Shown piece after piece: positions 1 to 5,497 of a DNA stretch of 9,713 nt. Position numbers and translations under genes: made by a program. The DNA is taken from assembly GCA_035455185.1 (NCBI GenBank), contig DATIFQ010000149.1, positions 1 to 9,713 on the forward strand, written 5' to 3'. The DNA comes from JAEHDI01 sp035455185 (GTDB taxonomy: Bacteria; Acidobacteriota; Terriglobia; Bryobacterales; Bryobacteraceae). The notes below the pieces were generated by a model. The model ran no database searches. It saw only the letters and a program-made list of their open reading frames with translations, and was not told the origin of the DNA. The number at the start of each line of letters is the position of its first letter. Positions within the stretch are counted from its first letter, which is position 1.

Positions 1-218
1 CTGCCGCTGAGCAGGCGTATCGTTCCGCACTTGACTCGAACCGACGGTCTCTGCAACCTAGTGCGGACGCCGCCTTGGAGTATGTCCGGTTCCTGAAGCT
101 CCGGTCACGAGACGATGAGGCAAAGAAGCTGCTCAATGAGATCTCACGCTGGGACCTCGGCGCAGCGGAGGAGTTTCTTGCATCCGGTGAGGCTGCGCCA
201 CCCGAGTCGAACCGTTAG
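1..218 (+). CDS. C-terminal fragment of a TPR-like helical protein
   Basis: The reading frame is open from the left edge (first full codon at 3) to TAG at 216-218, giving 71 residues; the start lies outside the window. It is alanine-, glutamate- and arginine-rich and almost certainly alpha-helical. Segments such as AAEQAYRSALDSN and ALEYVRFLKLRSRDDEAKKL have the spacing of small and large residues seen in tetratricopeptide repeats, where an A-x3-Y helix is followed by a partner helix ending in a DEA-type motif. The tail GEAAPPESNR looks disordered. TPR proteins act as protein-protein scaffolds, but no specific partner can be named. It is convergent with the ABC operon on the other strand, with 21 bases between the two stop codons. 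It is too short for the family to be certain; the coding call itself is fairly secure because the frame is open, has plausible composition and ends cleanly before the next gene. Confidence 0.6.
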   Translation, partial: AAEQAYRSALDSNRRSLQPSADAALEYVRFLKLRSRDDEAKKLLNEISRWDLGAAEEFLASGEAAPPESNR

Positions 219-239
219 TGGGACTACATCAAATCACTG

Positions 240-1088
240 TCACTCGCTGTAGCTGACCTCGAAGCCGCGGGCGCGGTGGGCGGCGTAGGCGAGCACGGCA
301 GCCACCACCAGCATCAGGCCCGGAATGGCCAGCCAGGCAGGCGTCGGCGCCGTTTCCACGGCGATCAGCGCCATGACGCCTTTCGGCGGGAGGCTCACAG
401 GGCAGAGCGACTTCAGATAGAAAATGACGCTCGCCTTCTTTAGTACGGACGGAAGGAATGGATTGATCCCTTCCCAAATCATCACCAGCGCCGCCGGAAG
501 CATCGGATTTCGAAACACCATACCCAGAAACAGGAAGACTGCTCCATATCCAGCGCAGGCGAGCACCGCAACAAGGACGTACCAGGTGAGATGTTCGAGC
601 CCCGGCCCGCGAAACACGTGCTCCCGGAATTCCGTCCCGAGGTGCAGCGATATCAGAACGAACGAGGCCGCCACGCTGGTTGCGAAAAACAAGGCCGCCG
701 CCGCAAGCCCCGCGACATACTTCGCAACCGCAAGGACTTCCCGGCGTACCGGCGAGAGTAGGTAGTAGTGTAGCGTCCGCTCGAGCACTTCTCCCCGGAA
801 CAGGTTGGTGAAGATGCCCACGCACCCGAAGAAGATCCCGAGCCTCAAGTAAAAGAGCTGGAACATTCCGGCAAAGACCATCGAGTCCTCAGCAAGGGTA
901 TTGCCGTGTGGACGATACAACTCAATCACCGTGTGCGCGCCGGTGAGAATGACCGGTCCGAGGGCAAGCAGGTAGATCCACCATGCGCGAAGCGTCCAGA
1001 GGTTCTTTTTCAGCTCGAGCCGCTGAATCGCCGCGACCTGTCTGCGCCACAGGTCCCACGGCATTGCGGCAAGGTCTTTCCAGCTCAT
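240..1088 (-). CDS. ABC-2 type exporter permease (second pair of the operon)
   Basis: This 282-residue integral membrane protein should form the channel half of an ABC-2 exporter in the inner membrane, driven by the ATPase encoded just upstream. Hydrophobic segments lie near residues 37-56, 72-94, 122-147, 167-191 and 251-271, with another possible one near 197-215, giving about six spans. The cytosolic stretch FRGEVLERTLHYYLLSPVRR (97-116) has the RGE...RTL...L..PV.R pattern placed between spans 2 and 3 in ABC-2 permeases, where it contacts the ATPase. The start ATG (1086-1088) overlaps the upstream TGA as ATGA. It is preceded by AAGGAGG with a good spacing, so translation is probably coupled. 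It is the last gene of the four-gene operon and ends 21 bases from the convergent plus-strand gene. No clear terminator hairpin is visible. The substrate is unknown. The ABC permease call is strong from context and topology. Confidence 0.88.
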   Translation of the reverse strand: MSWKDLAAMPWDLWRRQVAAIQRLELKKNLWTLRAWWIYLLALGPVILTGAHTVIELYRPHGNTLAEDSMVFAGMFQLFYLRLGIFFGCVGIFTNLFRGEVLERTLHYYLLSPVRREVLAVAKYVAGLAAAALFFATSVAASFVLISLHLGTEFREHVFRGPGLEHLTWYVLVAVLACAGYGAVFLFLGMVFRNPMLPAALVMIWEGINPFLPSVLKKASVIFYLKSLCPVSLPPKGVMALIAVETAPTPAWLAIPGLMLVVAAVLAYAAHRARGFEVSYSE

Positions 1089-2029
1089 GACGCCCCTCCT
1101 TGTGTGCCGATCAGGTACTGGTAGACGGAGCTCACGTCCTCGTCCACTGGTGCGACCGACTCGAGCTGGAGCCCGCTTTCCACCACCAACCGGTTCAGCA
1201 AGAGGTAGAAGCGGTCGGCGTCTCGGGTTCGGACGGCGAGACCTCGCCGGTCATCGGTGATGCGGGCTTCGACGACGTGATCCTGCTCGAACAGTCGGGA
1301 GGCGAGCGCCGCCGGCCGGAGACAGCGAACGAGGATCTGGATCGGGTGATCGCTGACTTCGCTGCGAACACCCTGAATCTGCCCCTCGGCCACGACGTAG
1401 CCGTGGCTCAACAGGATCACCTGATCGGAGATACGGTCCACCTCATGAAGAATGTGGCTGGAAACGATCACGTGTCTGCCTTGTTCTCCCCACTGCTGGA
1501 ACAGTGCGATGGTTTCGGCGCGCGCCATCGGATCAAGACCGTTAAGCGGCTCGTCGAGAACCAAGACGCGGGGATCGTGCGCGATGGCATGGGCCAGCTT
1601 GATCCGCTGGCGCATACCCTTGCTATAGGCGGCTACCTTCCGGTTTGCCGCTTCGAGCAGCCCGACCTGGGCTAGCGCCTCAAGAGCTCGTCGGTCCGCC
1701 TCGGTGGCTCTCATCCCGTGCAGGAGGAGATAGGAGAACAGAAACTCGTAACCGGTGAAGCTCTTAGGAAAAGAATCAAACTGAGTACAGTAACCGACCA
1801 CCCGGAAGAGCTCGTGGGGCCGGTCCGGCGGAATACCGCGGACACTCACCGTGCCTCTTGTCGGGCGGATAAGCCCGGTCATGAGGTTCATCAGCGTCGT
1901 CTTGCCCGAGCCGTTCGGGCCGACGAGGCTTGTTACCCCAGGAGGGATGGAGAGATTGACGCCGTTGACGCCAAGCACGTCGCCGTAAAAGCGGGAGACG
2001 TTGTCGAAGACAATCGCGGCTTCGTTCAC
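1085..2029 (-). CDS. ABC-2 type exporter ATP-binding protein (second pair)
   Basis: This 314-residue cytosolic ATPase powers the exporter formed with the downstream permease. It shows Walker A GPNGSGKT (37-44), a Q-loop with Gln83 in GYCTQFD, the signature YSKGMRQR (135-142) in place of LSGGQ, Walker B VLVLDEPL with the catalytic Glu160 (155-162), the D-loop NGLD and the switch His192 in SSHILHE. The non-canonical signature is normal for the ABC-2/drug-resistance ATPase branch. Residues from about 225 to the end form the C-terminal accessory domain of that branch. The frame stays open upstream to 2491, but I place the start at GTG 2027-2029. The family homology begins there (NEAAIVFDNVSRFYG). 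It overlaps the upstream TGA as GTGA and has an exceptionally complete Shine-Dalgarno sequence. The extra upstream 154 codons are antisense-like composition within the permease gene. Its own stop overlaps the next start by four bases. Confidence 0.93.
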   Translation of the reverse strand: MNEAAIVFDNVSRFYGDVLGVNGVNLSIPPGVTSLVGPNGSGKTTLMNLMTGLIRPTRGTVSVRGIPPDRPHELFRVVGYCTQFDSFPKSFTGYEFLFSYLLLHGMRATEADRRALEALAQVGLLEAANRKVAAYSKGMRQRIKLAHAIAHDPRVLVLDEPLNGLDPMARAETIALFQQWGEQGRHVIVSSHILHEVDRISDQVILLSHGYVVAEGQIQGVRSEVSDHPIQILVRCLRPAALASRLFEQDHVVEARITDDRRGLAVRTRDADRFYLLLNRLVVESGLQLESVAPVDEDVSSVYQYLIGTQGGAS

Positions 2030-2925
2030 CGGATCACCTCCACGCCGCGAATTTTCCGGTCGAGCAAATACAGACAGAACAGGCAGAGGCAGATCAGGGA
2101 CGCCCAGCAGCACCAGATCGGAATTTCCTCGCCGAAGGCCACCCGGAAAAAGACCGCGCCAGCGCCGCGCTTCAATGGCTCTTCGAACAGCGATACCCAT
2201 ACGGAACCGATCAGGTGGCTCACGTTCATGAGGTGTCCCCACTTCGTCTTGAGGACCCCGTTGATCGCTGCGCCGAACCCGGACGCCACAAAGAAGATAC
2301 CGAACAGGAGCGCACCGGCCACAGGCTTCCACTTCACCCACGCTGACATCGCCAGAGACAGGAGGGAAAGGATCAGAATCCAGATCCATGAGCCGGCGAA
2401 CAAAGCCGTCGGGATGCGAAGGTTCGACATCGTCCACTGGAAACCTGCCAGGTAGCCTTGCAGGGCGAAGAGGGCCAGCCCCGGAACCCACGTCATCAAC
2501 GACAGCAGAATGGCCAGCACGGACATCTTGCCGAGCACGTACTCAGCCCGCGAGAAAGGCCGTGAGAGATACAGAGGCAGGGCATTATTGGCGAGATCCG
2601 GAGCCACGAGTCCAGGCCCGATGAATGCGTTCAGGAAGAACGCCAGCATGCTCTGGAAGCCGAGAAACGTCAGGTAGAACGGGGCTTCGATGGCGAAACT
2701 CTTGGGAGGGGCCAAGCCAAATGCATCGAGAACGCCCAGGTTATATCGTAGGTATATCGTGAAAGCGCAGCCCAAAGGATAGAGGAAGCTGGCGAAGAAA
2801 AAGAAGCTCAGGAAGCGCGAGCGGCGTAGATCCTCATACGCGTAGCGGGCCACCACTAGAAAACGAGACCAGGATGGCGTCAAGTGTCCGTCGTACGGGC
2901 GGTACGTCTTCTTATAGACTGCCAT
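2026..2925 (-). CDS. ABC-2 type exporter permease (first pair of the operon)
   Basis: This 299-residue membrane protein is the predicted channel subunit paired with the ATPase upstream. The N-terminus MAVYKKTYRPYDG, followed by a TPxWSRF stretch, precedes the first span. I associate it with a permease family common in Acidobacteria; this is recognition from memory, not a search. Hydrophobic segments lie near 39-59, 82-108, 132-158, 172-195, 201-221 and 268-287, giving six spans. The cytosolic loop LYLSRPFSRAEYVLGK (118-133) is the counterpart of the RTL...SPVRR loop in the second permease and probably touches the ATPase. The start ATG at 2923-2925 lies inside the end of the upstream ATPase gene (14-base overlap) and has GGAGGG five bases away. 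Its TGA overlaps the next GTG. It shares topology with the second permease but little obvious sequence, so the two exporters do not look like a recent duplication. Confidence 0.88.
   Translation of the reverse strand: MAVYKKTYRPYDGHLTPSWSRFLVVARYAYEDLRRSRFLSFFFFASFLYPLGCAFTIYLRYNLGVLDAFGLAPPKSFAIEAPFYLTFLGFQSMLAFFLNAFIGPGLVAPDLANNALPLYLSRPFSRAEYVLGKMSVLAILLSLMTWVPGLALFALQGYLAGFQWTMSNLRIPTALFAGSWIWILILSLLSLAMSAWVKWKPVAGALLFGIFFVASGFGAAINGVLKTKWGHLMNVSHLIGSVWVSLFEEPLKRGAGAVFFRVAFGEEIPIWCCWASLICLCLFCLYLLDRKIRGVEVIR
2031..2041 (-). promoter_or_regulatory. Full-length Shine-Dalgarno sequence deciding the GTG start of the second ATPase
   Basis: On the minus strand the 11 bases GGAGGTGATCC sit seven bases (counted from GGAGG) before the GTG at 2027-2029. 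On the plus strand they read GGATCACCTCC, the conserved 3' tail of bacterial 16S rRNA. The whole anti-Shine-Dalgarno region could therefore pair. This fixes the GTG start despite the longer open frame and may compensate for the weak GTG codon and the GTGA overlap. Confidence 0.8.
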
Positions 2926-3844
2926 TGGCGCCCTCCATCGCTTTCAGGAAGATGTCTTCGAGCGAATCGCGCTTGTGGTTGAGGCGGCGAATCTGCACTT
3001 GGCGCACCGCGGCGAGTTCGTAGAGCTGGCGAACCTCCACTCCGTCCGGAAGCACGAGCTTGATCTTTCCGTTGCCCGACCAGGCGGCCTCGCAGCCCAA
3101 TCCCTCGATGTCGCCGACGAAGGCCGCGTCTGCGCCGCGGGTCTCGAGTTCAAGGAATCGGCGGTTGGCACGCCGCTCTTCTTCCAGGTTGCAGAAGGCG
3201 GCAACTCTTCCGTCCTTAAGGATAAGCACTTCGTCACAGCAGTCTTCAACGTCTCGGAGCAGATGCGACGAGAGAATCAGATGGAGGTCACCCCGATCGC
3301 GGATCTCCTGGATGAGCTGGATCATTCGCTGCCGCGCGGGCGGGTCGAGGCCGTTGGTTGGTTCGTCGAGGAACAGCAGCTTGGGGCCGTGCGCGATGGC
3401 CTGAGCGAGTTTGGCCATCTGTTTCATCCCTAGCGAATAAGTGCCGATCGTGCGGTAGCGGACTTCACCCAGTCCGACCCAGAAGAATGCCTCGTGGGCT
3501 CGCTCCAGGGCCTGTTGCGGGGGGAGTCCGGCCAGTTCAGCCATGAGGCGGACGAAGCGGACCCCGGTCATGCCGGCGATGAACGAGTCATTCTCCGGCA
3601 TGTACCCGACGAGCCCCCGGGCCTCTTTGGCCTGCCGGCGGACGTCCATGCCGAAGAGGCGGGCCGTTCCTGCTGAAGGGGTGAGGAAGCCGAGAAGAGT
3701 ATTGATGAGCGTCGACTTTCCGGCACCGTTCGGGCCAAGAAGACCGATGGCACGTCCTGAGAAGGACCCGGTTAGGCGCTTCAGAATCAGCCGGTTTCCG
3801 AGCCTGACCTCCAGGTTTTCCAACTCAATGACCGGCGTCGCCAT
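2912..3844 (-). CDS. ABC-2 type exporter ATP-binding protein (first pair, operon leader)
   Basis: This 310-residue ATPase is the first gene of the four-gene export operon. Motifs seen: Walker A GPNGAGKS (37-44), the stretch GYMPEND (80-86) at the Q-loop, signature YSLGMKQ (136-142), Walker B LLFLDEPT with Glu161 (156-163), D-loop NGLD and switch His194 in SSHLL. The usual Q-loop glutamine is replaced by a Met-Pro-Glu stretch, which is common in NosF/GldA-like ABC-2 ATPases and does not indicate loss of function. The region after about 220 is the accessory C-terminal domain; its end, SLEDIFLKAMEG, has the typical 'LEDiFl' closing motif of this branch. The start ATG at 3842-3844 is chosen because homology begins at VIELENLEV. 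Its ribosome binding site is weak (only GAG-like bases upstream), unlike the other three genes. The TAA at 2912-2914 lies 14 bases inside the next gene. The transported substrate cannot be inferred. Confidence 0.93.
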   Translation of the reverse strand: MATPVIELENLEVRLGNRLILKRLTGSFSGRAIGLLGPNGAGKSTLINTLLGFLTPSAGTARLFGMDVRRQAKEARGLVGYMPENDSFIAGMTGVRFVRLMAELAGLPPQQALERAHEAFFWVGLGEVRYRTIGTYSLGMKQMAKLAQAIAHGPKLLFLDEPTNGLDPPARQRMIQLIQEIRDRGDLHLILSSHLLRDVEDCCDEVLILKDGRVAAFCNLEEERRANRRFLELETRGADAAFVGDIEGLGCEAAWSGNGKIKLVLPDGVEVRQLYELAAVRQVQIRRLNHKRDSLEDIFLKAMEGANGSL

Positions 3845-3956
3845 GTCTCTGGATACGCACTCGGAGGCGACGGTGTTCCCCCTGATGCGAATGATTCCAC
3901 CTACGCGGAAACAGCGCGGACCCGTACGGCATCTAACCTAGTGGAGAAGTGTTGCT
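3845..3956. promoter_or_regulatory. Divergent intergenic region between the ABC operon and the MacB-core gene
   Basis: These 112 bases separate the first codon of the leftward ABC operon from the first codon of the rightward membrane protein, so promoters for both should lie here. On the plus strand TCTAAC (3932-3937) resembles a -10 box and GGAAAC (3907-3912) resembles the -35 of a sigma-E-type promoter. However, the 19-base gap is longer than usual. A GGAG at 3943-3946 is the probable ribosome binding site, ten bases before the ATG at 3957. On the minus strand I could not identify a convincing promoter. No inverted-repeat operator stands out. The region as a regulatory space is certain from layout; the individual boxes are weak. 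Confidence 0.45.
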
Positions 3957-5459
3957 ATGGCGAGCAGGGGAACCTCAGGACCGCCCCGCGGCTGGCTCTG
4001 GCTTATCCCGGCGGCAAGTTGGATCGTTCCCGCGAGGTTGCGGTCCGACTGGAAGCGAAAGCGGCTGGAGGAGGTGAGGCACTGGTGGGCCTTCCTCGCC
4101 GAGCGTGGCGAGGAGAGCCCCGGGCAGCAGTTCGAGGTGTTGCGCCACTGCCGGCGTTCGTTTTCGGAAGCGGTCAAGCTTCGGTTCCAGGTGGATCATG
4201 TCCGGGAGCGCATGGGGCAGTTCGCACGCGGCCCGGTGTTCGCCGTCCTCGTGTGTATCCTCCCGCTCGCGGCGATTGTGCTGGCCGGCGGCTTCTCTTC
4301 GGACATCCGGAAGATCTACACTCCGTTGCCTTACGGGAGTGGTCGGCTAGCGATGCTCTCGTACGCCGGCGGGCTGGGATACCCGCTTGGAGTCCCGGCA
4401 CAAGACTTGCTTGTGTGGCGCGAGAGAAGCAAATCGGTTGAGGGGCTGGCGTATTACATCTCGCGCCCGTTCAATGCTCGAAGGCCGCCTGAGCCAGGGG
4501 AAGAGCGCAACGCGCAAGTGTCTCCGGATTTCTTCCAGGTACTCGGCGTTCGAGCACTCCTTGGCAGGACACTCCAGCCCGACGACGCGCCAGGAGCCAC
4601 CACCAACGCGGTACTGAGCCACTTCTACTGGCAAGAGCGATTCGGAGGCGACACCGGGATTCTCGGCAAGACGGTAACGCTCGGCGAGCGGCCGATGAGA
4701 ATCGTCGGGGTCCTTCCGGCCGATTTCTGGTTCCGCTCCCGCAATATCCATTACTGGACGCCGCTCCGGGACATCGAACCGAAAGACCGGCGCCTCCGCC
4801 TGTATGGCGCGGTCGCGCGCCTCCAGCCGGAGGTGACCATGGAACTGGCACAGGAGGAATTGCGCCGGCTTGCAAGCGAGCAAAGCGGGGGCCCGCATGG
4901 TGCGGGCGTTCGGCTGCTGCCTGTGGAGCACCCTGGCCGATCTGCAATGCGCACGTATATAGTGGGGCTAGCGCTCACACTGCTCTTGGCGGCGGTGATC
5001 GCACTGGCACAGATCTCACGCGCCTGGTGGCTCTCCACCGAATGGAAGCGGCGTACCACAGCAATCCGGTACTGGTCGTTCTTCTCGCTCAAGACCGTTT
5101 TCCCGGCGGCGGCATGGTCGGCACTGTGCGCACAGATCGTCGCGGCGAACGCGGTCAGCTTGAACCCGGTACTCGGGCTGAGCTTGATCATCAGTATTCT
5201 CTATCTGCTCGGGCTGGCCGGAATCGTGCGTTTCTCGTACGTTGATCAGCGGCTGCGTTGCCCGGTGTGTCTTCGAAGTCTGGCGATGCCGGTGACGATG
5301 GGTTCCTGGAGTAGTTGGCTGCTGGAGCCGGCGAGCACAGAGTTTCTCTGTGAGCAGGGACACGGTTCGCTCTATGTTTCCGAGACTCATTCGAGCGGCA
5401 CGGAATCGGAGAGGTGGGAGAACCTCGATGACAGTTGGAGGGACCTGTTCAAGAAGTGA
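3957..5459 (+). CDS. MacB-type periplasmic core membrane protein with C-terminal zinc-ribbon-like tail
   Basis: This 500-residue inner membrane protein resembles the acidobacterial 'orphan permease' branch of MacB/FtsX-type transporters. A cytosolic N-terminus (residues 1-91) carries WWAFLAERGE (43-52) and LRHCRRSFSEA (62-72), like the short N-terminal helices of that branch. A membrane span at 92-111 is followed by a MacB-like periplasmic core at about 145-310. Core hallmarks are VSPDFFQVLGVRALLGRT (188-205), AVLSHFYWQERFGG (218-231), ILGKTVTLGE and MRIVGVLPADF. Three further hydrophobic segments lie near 333-352, 373-397 and 403-425. The order TM1-core-TM2-TM3-TM4 is that of MacB, but the FtsX part is very degenerate and short. 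After the last span come CPVC (435-438) and CEQGH (465-469), a probable zinc ribbon. Full orphan permeases usually have about 800 residues and two FtsX units. The gene is divergent from the ABC-2 operon and convergent with the FecR gene. No MacB-type ATPase lies beside it. Transport activity is therefore doubtful; a regulatory or scaffold role is possible. Confidence 0.75.
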   Translation: MASRGTSGPPRGWLWLIPAASWIVPARLRSDWKRKRLEEVRHWWAFLAERGEESPGQQFEVLRHCRRSFSEAVKLRFQVDHVRERMGQFARGPVFAVLVCILPLAAIVLAGGFSSDIRKIYTPLPYGSGRLAMLSYAGGLGYPLGVPAQDLLVWRERSKSVEGLAYYISRPFNARRPPEPGEERNAQVSPDFFQVLGVRALLGRTLQPDDAPGATTNAVLSHFYWQERFGGDTGILGKTVTLGERPMRIVGVLPADFWFRSRNIHYWTPLRDIEPKDRRLRLYGAVARLQPEVTMELAQEELRRLASEQSGGPHGAGVRLLPVEHPGRSAMRTYIVGLALTLLLAAVIALAQISRAWWLSTEWKRRTTAIRYWSFFSLKTVFPAAAWSALCAQIVAANAVSLNPVLGLSLIISILYLLGLAGIVRFSYVDQRLRCPVCLRSLAMPVTMGSWSSWLLEPASTEFLCEQGHGSLYVSETHSSGTESERWENLDDSWRDLFKK

Positions 5460-5463
5460 GTAT

Positions 5464-5486
5464 GGGGCGCACGCTGGGTGCGCCCC
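5464..5486. terminator. Hairpin between convergent genes, probable bidirectional terminator
   Basis: GGGGCGCAC (5464-5472) and GTGCGCCCC (5478-5486) form a perfect 9-bp, very GC-rich stem around a five-base loop, GCTGG. It sits four bases after the stop of the MacB-core gene and eleven bases before the stop of the FecR gene, where a shared terminator is expected. Neither strand has a clear T-tract after the stem, so it is not a textbook intrinsic terminator; it may instead block 3' exonucleases or help Rho-dependent ending. Confidence 0.55.
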
Positions 5487-5497
5487 TAAGCAAAGAC

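Noticed and set aside
229..825. A 198-codon minus-strand frame overlapping the last permease gene in another frame
   Set aside because: It is cysteine-, glycine- and arginine-rich without any hydrophobic span or motif. The permease frame across the same bases has convincing membrane segments and the expected operon overlap.
1718..2455. A 245-codon open frame on the plus strand opposite the second ATPase and first permease
   Set aside because: It spans two well-supported genes on the other strand and has no coherent domain or membrane pattern; best explained as an antisense shadow.
2030..2491. An upstream extension of the second ATPase frame that would give a 468-residue protein
   Set aside because: ATPase homology starts at the GTG at 2029. 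The extra residues lie wholly within the permease gene, have arginine/proline-rich shadow composition and no known domain, and the strong ribosome binding site points to the GTG.
3907..3937. A firm sigma-E-type promoter for the MacB-core gene
   Set aside because: GGAAAC and TCTAAC resemble the boxes, but the gap of 19 bases is too long and each box is imperfect. I kept it only as a weak remark under the intergenic region.
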